From the NCBI GenBank assembly GCA_002103075.1, contig DABG01000013.1, positions 1 through 60,469 on the forward strand: a stretch of 60,469 bases of DNA. The letters run 5' to 3'. Every line of letters begins with the position of its first letter. Positions within the stretch are counted from its first letter, which is position 1. The position numbers and the translations under genes were made by a program. Under the pieces are notes generated by a model. It made no database searches. It saw only the letters and a program-made list of their open reading frames with translations, and was not told where the DNA came from. The stretch is from Candidatus Gastranaerophilales bacterium HUM_9. GTDB lineage: Bacteria; Cyanobacteriota; Vampirovibrionia; Gastranaerophilales; Gastranaerophilaceae. Below, in pieces: positions 7,915 to 15,372 of the stretch.

Positions 7915-8216
7915 CTCTTACGGGTTTCGCTCGTTTTACTCACTCACCCTACCGAAAATCCGTTCTAGGATTATTCGGGCGTGCTAAACACTACATTCAC
8001 TATTAAATTCTAACGAATTTAGTCGTTCACTCCGTGTTTTACGCTCTTACGGGCTGGGTCACTTCGTGACACGGCGCCCTACCGAAAATCCGTTCTAGGA
8101 TTATTGTTTCACGCCTTCAAGTCATTCACTTTGTTTTACTTCGTAAAACTGTCGTTCATTTTTTCGGCGCTACTTCGGCGTTCCCTCGTTACACTCGGTC
8201 AGCCTACACAAAATCC
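7915..8216. mobile_element. Tandem run of GGATT...AATCC miniature elements inserted between rpsH and rplF
   Basis: There are three units. One is partial, ending at 7961. One spans 7968-8091 (124 bp, starts GGATTATTCGGG, ends CCGAAAATCC). One spans 8098-8216 (119 bp, starts GGATTATTG, ends ACAAAATCC). Units are separated by the same hexamer GTTCTA (7962-7967 and 8092-8097). Termini are imperfect inverted repeats, and the interior is full of short hairpins such as GTTTTACTTCGTAAAAC. The third unit has an inverted copy at 50377-50495 differing at three positions. The second unit's relative is at 53149-53263. The last base of the third unit is the first base of the rpsH stop-codon triplet. No ORF or transposase is present, so a MITE-like non-autonomous element is the best description. 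Confidence 0.75.
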
Positions 8217-8611
8217 TACCATACGTAGCAAAGTACTTCGCCGCCTAGGTTTTCTTTACGAGCTTTTCTATCTGTCAACAAACCTTTGCTTGTTGATACT
8301 ACTGCAATACCTAATCCACCAAATACTTGTGGAATGTTTTTAGCTTTGCTGTAGCTTCTTAAACCTGGTCTTGAAACTCTTTTTAAGTTTGTGATTACAG
8401 GTTTGTGTTTTTCATCATATTTCAATTCAATAGTCAAGAATTTGAATGAACCTTCTGCTCTTTCTGAATAATCTACGATGAAACCTTCTGATTTCAACAA
8501 TTTTGCCAAAGCAACTTTTAGTTTTGATGATGGCATTTCAACTGTTGGTAATGCAACCATGTTTGCATTTCTGATTCTTGTTAGCATATCTGCTATTGGA
8601 TCTGTGTTCAT
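8216..8611 (-). CDS. rpsH: Ribosomal protein S8
   Basis: A 131-residue S8 with the family start MNTDPIADMLTRIRNAN and the C-terminal VSTSKGLLTDRKARKENLGGE signature. It is a small-subunit assembly protein and, in many bacteria, the repressor of the spc operon. It is the first gene of the fragment here: rplE, rplX, rplN and rpsN, usually upstream, are absent. Its stop codon touches the end of a repeat element. Confidence 0.97.
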   Translation of the reverse strand: MNTDPIADMLTRIRNANMVALPTVEMPSSKLKVALAKLLKSEGFIVDYSERAEGSFKFLTIELKYDEKHKPVITNLKRVSRPGLRSYSKAKNIPQVFGGLGIAVVSTSKGLLTDRKARKENLGGEVLCYVW

Positions 8612-8921
8612 ATTTATTCCTTTTCTTTTGCGGTAGTCAGTCGGTTTTGACTTAAGCTAGCTTTTGCTATCTTGCCAACCTTACTGGCACCTTCTACTCG
8701 CTCTTACCGAATTAATTTTGCTCATTAGATTGAATTCCTCAATCCCGAACGTACTTCGGCAGTCAGACATCTATTATATTAGGCTAAACATAGTTATTTT
8801 TCAACTCTTTTTTATTCTCTTTTGTAAACTATTGTAAAGATTTGTCAAATATAGCTAAAGATTTATCCAAATCTGTCCGTCATATATTTTGTACGAAGTG
8901 TTTTTAAGGAGAATAATAAAA
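8612..8921. other. Upstream region of rpsH and of the small gene at 8922
   Basis: No gene is seen. Bases 8650-8770 hold degenerate repeat-like sequence with short inverted pieces (TTGCCAACCTTACTGGCA; CGAACGTACTTCGG) similar in style to the elements at 7915-8216. The remainder is AT-rich and should contain divergent promoters for rpsH and for the small gene. Confidence 0.4.
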
Positions 8922-9050
8922 ATGTTTTTTGATTTGTATTTACCAGGGACAACCTCTTTTAAAGAAACGATATGCCTATATCTAGAGGGTGTTAAAGAGT
9001 TCTTTGATGAGTTGCAATATTATATTGCAAAGTTCGAATTAAGAATATAA
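8922..9050 (+). CDS. Small 42-residue hypothetical protein
   Basis: An ATG preceded by AAGGAG eleven bases upstream opens a 43-codon frame (start MFFDLYLPGTTSF, end YYIAKFELRI), acidic and aromatic, with no family recognised. A clean terminator follows 33 bases later. A strong SD, clean frame and terminator make it a credible independent small gene. Confidence 0.55.
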   Translation: MFFDLYLPGTTSFKETICLYLEGVKEFFDELQYYIAKFELRI

Positions 9051-9083
9051 AAACTTTTACAAGTATACTACTACTATTTTCAG

Positions 9084-9105
9084 GGTCGATTTTTCGACCT
9101 TTTTT
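9084..9105 (+). terminator. Rho-independent terminator
   Basis: GGTCGA / TCGACC with a TTTT loop and six following T. It ends the small gene at 8922. Confidence 0.85.
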
Positions 9106-9301
9106 ATTTGTAAAAATTCTTAATCAAACATAGACTTTTAATTAAACATCATTATATACATGAATGAAATCTCTATAATAAAAGTCAAAAAAGTATATTT
9201 AGTCTAAATGTATGATATTTGCTGATTATTATTAAAGTTATTTCGACTATTACCGATGAAACCTAAAGAAAGGTGTAAAGACCCAAGGAAGAAGGTGTGA
9301 T

Positions 9302-9649
9302 ATGACATTTGGTTTTAACGGAATTCCACAGTACAATCTAGCAGCAAGAATGCAACATACAAAATTAGATACTGGTATAGTTGGTATCCCACCTGCTCGT
9401 TTGTCAAGAACGGAAGAACCTGCTACAGGTGATTTTAAGGCAGTTTTTTCAGGGCTTGTAGAAAAGTTTAACAATGACTTAACTGCTCCTGATAATATGC
9501 TTAAAAGTGTTATGAATGGTAGTGATGAGTATGATATCCACGATGTTATGACTGCAATGGCTAAAGCAGAAATTAATGTTAACGTAGCTACTCAAATTAC
9601 TGGTAAAATCATACAAACATATGATAAAATTATGCAATTACAGGTATAA
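9302..9649 (+). CDS. fliE: Flagellar basal-body rod adaptor FliE-like protein
   Basis: A 115-residue protein whose last 45 residues match FliE: a helix with DVMTAMAKAEINVNVATQ and then TGKIIQTYDKIMQLQV, which is the family's terminal signature. FliE links the MS ring (FliF) to the rod and is the first substrate of the export gate. It sits directly upstream of fliF, the classical order. The N-terminus MTFGFNG is shared almost exactly with the tiny protein at 44809. Start supported by AAGGTG a few bases upstream. Confidence 0.85.
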   Translation: MTFGFNGIPQYNLAARMQHTKLDTGIVGIPPARLSRTEEPATGDFKAVFSGLVEKFNNDLTAPDNMLKSVMNGSDEYDIHDVMTAMAKAEINVNVATQITGKIIQTYDKIMQLQV

Positions 9650-9702
9650 TATTATTATAGATACGTTGTATACAATAAAAACTAAACTTAGGGTGTCGTA
9701 AA

Positions 9703-11343
9703 ATGGATTTTAAAGCATTATTAAATAACAAGAATTTCTTGATAGGTGTACTCGCTGTCGGGGTAATTCTCTTTGCACTTATTTTAACTATAGCTGTTGT
9801 TTCAACAGTTAATGCAAGCAAAGGCGGGTCAGTTGTTAAAGAAAAAGTAATCAAGGTTCCTCTTGATTTATTAACTACTGATAATCTTGGTAAAGCTATT
9901 GAAATTCAGGCACTTCTTGCAAGAGAAGGTATAAAAGCAGATAGAAAAGTTGATGGTTCTAAGTCAACAATCTTCTTAAGTAAATATACTCAATCTGAAA
10001 GAGATAGAGCACTTTTAGCAATTGTAAAAAGTGGACTTATGGATCAGAACGTAGGTCTTGAAATGTTTGATAAGGGTGACTTTACTTCAACTAAAGAAGA
10101 CAAGAAAATTCGTTTAGTAAGAGCAATTGATGGTGAATTAGCAAGATTAATTAGAAAAATTCCTCCAATTCAAAACGCATCTGTATTTATTTCAATCCCT
10201 GAACAAACGATGTTTGCATCTAATCAAAAGCCAGTTACTGCAACTGTTCAATTAGATATGCCAAGTGGTGACAAACTGGATTCGTTCAAGGTTAAAGCAA
10301 TTACAAACTTGCTTATAGGTTCAGTATCAGGTTTGACTACAGAAAATGTTGCAATCACAGATACGAACGGTAATGTGTATAACAGTATTATGTCACCAAG
10401 TGATGAACAACAAGAAAGAATGCGTGAAAACGATAAATACATGCAACAAAAAGTTAATGTTCAGTTAGATAGACTTGTTGGTAAAGGTAATTATTCTGCA
10501 ACAGTTAGTACATTCTTGAAACAAGCACCTACAGAAAAATTCACAACGTATTATGACCCTAATACAAAGACATCAATCTCTGAACAAACTTTCCAAGAAG
10601 GTTTAGGCGACCAAACTGCTGATAGCAATAAAAACACAAACGCAGTTAGTGTATACTTACCTAACGGTCTACCAGGGGGTGGTGCTGATTCTTCACAAAA
10701 TAGAAATTATTCTAGAACAGCAAAAGAAACTCAATATGGGGTTTCAAAAATCCAAACAAATGAATATATGAGTCCTGGTACTATTGAAGATATTTCTATA
10801 GCAGTAACATTGGATAAAGCTGCATTGCCACCAGATATTTCAATTGAAGAATTGAAAGAGTTGATTGCTCACGCAGCAAGCCCTAAGGCAAGTCCTGAAA
10901 ACGTATCAATTGCGTTCAACGATTCAAACGACCCATACTTAGCATCTGATAACCCAGAAAAATTACCAAAACCAGAGGAAACAGGTAATCCTTGGTGGTT
11001 AGCAGTAGCATTAGTTGGTTTAAGTTTAATAATCGGTCACAGATTTATCTCTAAACGTTTACAAGCTATGAGAGATCAACACGAAGGTGAACTTGGAGTA
11101 TTGAGAGAAAGAGCAATGCAACAAGAACGTCAAATTCAAGATGTTAGCCAACGTGCAGCAGATTTGTTAGCTCAACAAGATCAAATGAAACAAAATCTGT
11201 TAGAAGAAATCAATACTCGTGCAATCCCTCAAAATGTGGATATTACACCTCTTAAAGATGCACTTGCTGAATTGAGAGAAGAGTTTGAAACATTTGATGA
11301 AGATGAAGGTGCAGAAAAAATCAAGAGTTGGATTGAACAGTAA
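9703..11343 (+). CDS. fliF: Flagellar MS-ring protein FliF
   Basis: A 546-residue inner-membrane ring protein. There is a transmembrane segment at about residues 12-33. The periplasmic YscJ/FliF ring-building domains follow (VPLDLLTTDNLGKAIEIQALLAREGI; IRLVRAIDGELARLIRKIPPIQNASV). A second transmembrane segment is at 429-449, then a cytoplasmic coiled coil. The extreme C-terminus AEKIKSWIEQ resembles the conserved FliF tail that grips FliG, so FliF-FliG contact is probably kept. It lies 53 bp after fliE and 52 bp before the fliG-like gene. Confidence 0.95.
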   Translation: MDFKALLNNKNFLIGVLAVGVILFALILTIAVVSTVNASKGGSVVKEKVIKVPLDLLTTDNLGKAIEIQALLAREGIKADRKVDGSKSTIFLSKYTQSERDRALLAIVKSGLMDQNVGLEMFDKGDFTSTKEDKKIRLVRAIDGELARLIRKIPPIQNASVFISIPEQTMFASNQKPVTATVQLDMPSGDKLDSFKVKAITNLLIGSVSGLTTENVAITDTNGNVYNSIMSPSDEQQERMRENDKYMQQKVNVQLDRLVGKGNYSATVSTFLKQAPTEKFTTYYDPNTKTSISEQTFQEGLGDQTADSNKNTNAVSVYLPNGLPGGGADSSQNRNYSRTAKETQYGVSKIQTNEYMSPGTIEDISIAVTLDKAALPPDISIEELKELIAHAASPKASPENVSIAFNDSNDPYLASDNPEKLPKPEETGNPWWLAVALVGLSLIIGHRFISKRLQAMRDQHEGELGVLRERAMQQERQIQDVSQRAADLLAQQDQMKQNLLEEINTRAIPQNVDITPLKDALAELREEFETFDEDEGAEKIKSWIEQ

Positions 11344-11360
11344 ACTTAATTGTTAAGTTC

Positions 11361-11395
11361 TTGAAGAAAAAATAAATGGTATTATAATATAAGGT
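11361..11395 (+). promoter_or_regulatory. Internal promoter immediately upstream of the fliG-like gene
   Basis: TTGAAG (11361-11366), a 16-bp spacer and TATAAT (11383-11388) end seven bases before the ATG at 11396. Initiation there would give a nearly leaderless mRNA. A second TATAAT (12443-12448) sits eight bases before fliH, with no convincing -35. Confidence 0.45.
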
Positions 11396-12418
11396 ATGGC
11401 AATAGAAGGTTTTGATTATAAAGAATTTGCACAAATGATGTCATCTCAAGCAGGTGAGCTTGTTCCTGCCAATTTTAACGAGATGCAGAAGAACTACGTT
11501 GTAAAGACTCTTACAAACTTTACATTGTTGGCTGGTGAAGCAATTTCTAATGACGAAAAACTTAATTTTAACGCTGATCAAGCAGTTTTTGTTACGCAGA
11601 TTATTGCTGAATGGTCATTCCACAAATCTATCGACTTGGTTCATTCAGGAATTATGCCTGAACATTGGGACGGCGTTATGCAAAAGATTGCATTTACAAT
11701 TTTTGAGATTGCAAAACAAGCTATTCAAAAAAATATTCCGCAAGATAAGACTTTGCAATTAATTGAACATCATGTTGATAAAACTTATAAAGAAGCGATT
11801 GAAGACTTAGAAAAACGTGGCGTGATTTCAAATGAAATTTCACAAAAAGCTGCAAGTCAATCAAATATTGACGATATGGCAAGACAGGTTCAGGAGCAAG
11901 AAGAAGCCGCAGCTGCTCAAGCTCAAGCACAGGCTCAAGCACAAAATCAAGGTCAAGCTCCGCAAAGTGTTAATCGTCAACAACCAGCTCCAAATTTAGG
12001 TGCAGGTGAAGCTAGGCTTACAAAGATTAAAGCTATTGCAATGGTGCTTAAACTAATTGAAAAAGAACGTGTTGACGAAGTTCTTTCAAAGTTTCCACCA
12101 GAAGTGGCAGAAGAAATTGTATCGTATGTTAATACTCCTAAATTAGAAGCTCAGGTTGATATTAAATACGCATTAAAATGTTTAGAAGATTTGAAGATTG
12201 TTATGCCTAAGAAACAAAAACTTTCGCAAAGAACAATGGTTAAGAATATGGATAAAATCTTTGAAGCAAATGATATGGAAAAGGTTGAACAGCTTGTAAA
12301 ACCAGAACGTCCATTTGTAAAAAGATTTATATCACAGGCTTATGAGGGTGAATATTATGAGCCAGTACCATTAAAAGTTGCAGAGTTGCTTGTTAAATAT
12401 ATTAAGGATAGTGTATAA
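11396..12418 (+). CDS. Divergent FliG-like switch/ring protein with an unfamiliar N-terminal domain
   Basis: A 340-residue protein in the fliG position. Residues 1-155 are helical and not recognisable as FliG. A Gln/Ala linker follows (about 165-200, AQAQAQAQAQNQGQ). Residues 204-265 (LTKIKAIAMVLKLIEKERVDEVLSKFPP) resemble a FliG armadillo-like helical unit. The last 70 residues are helical and end in VAELLVKYIKDSV. The EHPQ-type middle motif and the charged torque helix of FliG are not visible. It may act as a FliF-docking scaffold rather than a rotor. The FliG assignment rests mainly on synteny. Confidence 0.65.
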   Translation: MAIEGFDYKEFAQMMSSQAGELVPANFNEMQKNYVVKTLTNFTLLAGEAISNDEKLNFNADQAVFVTQIIAEWSFHKSIDLVHSGIMPEHWDGVMQKIAFTIFEIAKQAIQKNIPQDKTLQLIEHHVDKTYKEAIEDLEKRGVISNEISQKAASQSNIDDMARQVQEQEEAAAAQAQAQAQAQNQGQAPQSVNRQQPAPNLGAGEARLTKIKAIAMVLKLIEKERVDEVLSKFPPEVAEEIVSYVNTPKLEAQVDIKYALKCLEDLKIVMPKKQKLSQRTMVKNMDKIFEANDMEKVEQLVKPERPFVKRFISQAYEGEYYEPVPLKVAELLVKYIKDSV

Positions 12419-12456
12419 TTAAAAAATTTTGTTAGGGTAGTGTATAATATAAAATT

Positions 12457-13182
12457 ATGATAATAAAACGAAAACAATCTAAATTAAACGAGGTAAATGA
12501 AGAGGTTGTTGAAAACAAAGAGCCTGTTGTTGAAGAACCCGTTGAAACTCCTGAGCAGATTGCTCAAAGAGAGGAATTAGAGGTTTTCGATATTGATAAC
12601 ATTGATTTTACTCAAAGAAAAGAACGTCGAACAGGTAACAGAAGACGTGGTTATAGACGTATTGATGATAGAAATCTTGTTTCACGTGCACAAGAAGAAG
12701 CTGTTCAGATTAAACAAAACGCTTATCAAGAGGGTTATAATTTAGGTTTGCAACAAGCTACTTCTGAAATTGAGAATTTTAAAAATGTTTTAGGTGCTTT
12801 TATGGGTGCAGAGGACAAGGTTTTTAATCTTATTGCACCTAATATACTAGAACTCAGTATGAGCATTGCACAAAAAATTATTAAGCACGAAGCAAAAATT
12901 GATGTTCAAATCGTTGTAGATACGGTTATGGACGCATTGAAGATGTTGTCAAAAAATGAACCAAAGATTGTTTTGAGGGTTAATCCTATTCAGGTTCAGT
13001 ATTTGAAAGACACATTACCAGAAAAAATAAAATCGTTGGGTATGGAAACAAAATTGTCAGTACTTTCTGATGAAGCTATTACAGAGGGTGGTTGTATTAT
13101 ACAGACTAATAACGGTATGATAGATGCTACTATTGAGGCTCAGCTTGGGATTGTTCAGATGGCATTAAGGAGTATTGAATAA
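12457..13182 (+). CDS. fliH: Flagellar export stator protein FliH
   Basis: A 241-residue protein with an acidic N-terminus, a basic patch (RRTGNRRRGYRR, about 58-70), a glycine-spaced helix (YQEGYNLGLQQA) and the C-terminal FliH/V-ATPase-E-like domain ending in GGCIIQTNNGMIDATIEAQL, the family signature. FliH holds the export ATPase FliI. No fliI is present in this window. Its stop overlaps the flhA start by one base (TAATG), implying translational coupling. Confidence 0.9.
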   Translation: MIIKRKQSKLNEVNEEVVENKEPVVEEPVETPEQIAQREELEVFDIDNIDFTQRKERRTGNRRRGYRRIDDRNLVSRAQEEAVQIKQNAYQEGYNLGLQQATSEIENFKNVLGAFMGAEDKVFNLIAPNILELSMSIAQKIIKHEAKIDVQIVVDTVMDALKMLSKNEPKIVLRVNPIQVQYLKDTLPEKIKSLGMETKLSVLSDEAITEGGCIIQTNNGMIDATIEAQLGIVQMALRSIE

Positions 13183-15257
13183 TGGCGTCAGAAAGCAAAC
13201 CGATAAGTGAAATATGTTTGGCGGTATTCGTAATCATCTTGATATTAATCTTGTTGATGGAGATGCCTAATTGGGTTATCAATTTTTCTATATCGTTGAA
13301 TATTACATTGGGTGTAGTATTGCTGATGATATCTTTGTATATCCAAAAACCACTTGAATTGGCTGCGTTTCCGACTATTATTTTGCTTGGTACAATGTTT
13401 CGTCTGGTATTGTCAATTGCATCAACTCGTTTGATTTTATCAAAGGGTGAAGCAGGTGAAGTTATTGACGCTTTTGGACACTTTGTTACCGGTGGTAACA
13501 TGGTTGTAGGTGGTGTAATTTTCCTTATTATTACTGTAGTACAGTTTATGGTAATTACAAAGGGTGCTGAACGTATTGCCGAAGTATCTGCCAGATTTGC
13601 CTTAGATGCGATGCCTGGTAAACAGATGACTATTGATGCCGACTTTAATGCTGGTTTAATATCTCCAGAAGAAGCGGTAAAAAAACGTGAAGACTTACAA
13701 AGAGAATCAAGTTTGTTCGGTTCTATGGACGGTGCGATGAAGTTCGTAAAAGGTGATACTATGGCTGGTATCATTATTACTATTATCAACATTGTAGGTG
13801 GCTTGATTATAGGTTGTTTGATGAATGGTATGGCTCCTGCTGAAGCTGTTGGTAAGTATACTATCTTGACTATCGGTGATGGTTTGTGTGCTCAAGTTCC
13901 ATCATTGTTAATGTCAATCGCTGCCGGTATCGTGATGACTCGTGCATCTGCTGATGCATCTTCTTTGGGTTCAGATTTGACTTCTCAGATTATGAGCAAA
14001 CCTTATTCATTGTTCTTTGCTGCAGCGTTCTTGTTCTTGATTACAATAACTTGTCCAATTACTGGTTTACCATTCTTCCCATTTTTGTTATTCTCTATTG
14101 GTTTAACGGTTGCTGGGTTCTCTGTACTTATCAATGCTGACGTTCAATCACAGTTGGGGCAATTGGAAAATGTTAGACAAAATATGCAAGACCTTGTTAA
14201 CCCTAATAAGATGTACGAAAGACTTGGGGTTGACGTTTTGAGTTTGCAAGTTGGTGCAGGCTTGTTAGTAATTGCTGACCCTGACCAAGAAGGTCAATTG
14301 CTTGCTAAGATTGCTGCTTTACGTCAAAGAGTTACTGATGAATTAGGCTATATCTTACCAAACATACGTATTATGGACTCATCAGCATTAGAAACAAACG
14401 AATATATGATTTCTATTCGTGGCAATACTGTTGCTACGGGTTATGTTTATCCTGGAAAATATATGGTAATTGCGGATCAATGGGACGCTGTAAGAAAGAA
14501 TGTTCCTGATGATGCGATTATTGCCGTTGACCCTACTTATCAAACTCAGGCATACTGGATTAGTGGTGAAGATGCACAAGCTAACAAAAATATTACTGCT
14601 GTTGATGCAACTGATGTTCTTGTTACTCACTTACAAGAATGTGTAAGAAAACACGTTGATGAGGTCATGACAAAAACAGACGTTCTTAAACTTATGGAAC
14701 TTGTTCGTTCTCAAGACCCTACCCTTGTTAATGACCTTGTTCCTGCAATTATTTCTACAAGTGATTTGAGAAAGATTTTTGTTAATCTTATTAGAGAAAA
14801 AGTTTCTATTAAGGATATCATCTTTGTATTTGAGCGTTTGTGTGACTATGCAAGATTTTCTAAAGAACCAGATATCTTGTCAGAACGTTTGAGAGCGGCT
14901 TTAGGTCGTCAAATTTGTTTGACTAATGTTCAAGAGGACAATATTTTGTATGCTTTGACTTTGTCACCTGAATGGGAAAAAGTGCTTGATGATAGCTGTC
15001 AAAGAACAGAGCTTGGTACCATGTTCTTGCTAAATCCTATGCAGGTTCAAGACTTGATTGAATCTACTGCGATGACATTGATGAGAGCACACCAAAATAT
15101 TGGTAAGCAACCGGTTATTTTGTGTTCTCCTAGAATTCGTTTGCCGTTGTTCCAATTACTTGAACGTCACATTCCTACAATTGTTGTTATTTCTTATTCT
15201 GAATTAATTACTGATATCAGGGTAGAAGCAGTTGATACTATCGGGGAAGCAAACTAA
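13182..15257 (+). CDS. flhA: Flagellar/type III export gate protein FlhA
   Basis: A 691-residue integral membrane export gate. About eight transmembrane helices occupy the first 310 residues. The conserved cytoplasmic loop is MPGKQMTIDADFNAGLIS followed by SSLFGSMDGAMKFVKGD, the family hallmark. The C-terminal cytoplasmic ring domain that docks chaperone-substrate complexes follows. Length is typical of FlhA/SctV. Neighbours FliE, FliF and FliH favour the flagellar branch. It is the last gene of the cluster; the unrelated ctpA follows with its own promoter. Confidence 0.97.
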   Translation: MASESKPISEICLAVFVIILILILLMEMPNWVINFSISLNITLGVVLLMISLYIQKPLELAAFPTIILLGTMFRLVLSIASTRLILSKGEAGEVIDAFGHFVTGGNMVVGGVIFLIITVVQFMVITKGAERIAEVSARFALDAMPGKQMTIDADFNAGLISPEEAVKKREDLQRESSLFGSMDGAMKFVKGDTMAGIIITIINIVGGLIIGCLMNGMAPAEAVGKYTILTIGDGLCAQVPSLLMSIAAGIVMTRASADASSLGSDLTSQIMSKPYSLFFAAAFLFLITITCPITGLPFFPFLLFSIGLTVAGFSVLINADVQSQLGQLENVRQNMQDLVNPNKMYERLGVDVLSLQVGAGLLVIADPDQEGQLLAKIAALRQRVTDELGYILPNIRIMDSSALETNEYMISIRGNTVATGYVYPGKYMVIADQWDAVRKNVPDDAIIAVDPTYQTQAYWISGEDAQANKNITAVDATDVLVTHLQECVRKHVDEVMTKTDVLKLMELVRSQDPTLVNDLVPAIISTSDLRKIFVNLIREKVSIKDIIFVFERLCDYARFSKEPDILSERLRAALGRQICLTNVQEDNILYALTLSPEWEKVLDDSCQRTELGTMFLLNPMQVQDLIESTAMTLMRAHQNIGKQPVILCSPRIRLPLFQLLERHIPTIVVISYSELITDIRVEAVDTIGEAN

Positions 15258-15303
15258 AAAAACATTATAGGATAGTTTAATTAATAAATTAGTCTATCAA
15301 TTA

Positions 15304-15333
15304 TTGGAAATAAAAATTTAATTAATGTATAAT
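15304..15333 (+). promoter_or_regulatory. Promoter of the ctpA-recJ operon
   Basis: TTGGAA (15304-15309), an 18-bp spacer and TATAAT (15328-15333). A leader of about 35 bases with GGAGGG precedes the TTG start at 15373. Confidence 0.6.
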
Positions 15334-15372
15334 GTGAGAAAAGTAGACAAATCCGCTTAGGGAGGGTTAATT

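Noticed and set aside
7915..8216. CRISPR array
   Set aside because: Only two to three units of about 130 bp, with hexamer spacers that are identical and no cas genes; the organisation is a tandem mobile element, not repeat-spacer.
8104..8343. Plus-strand frame through the GGATT element into rpsH
   Set aside because: It lies in repeat DNA and antisense to S8, with no ribosome site.
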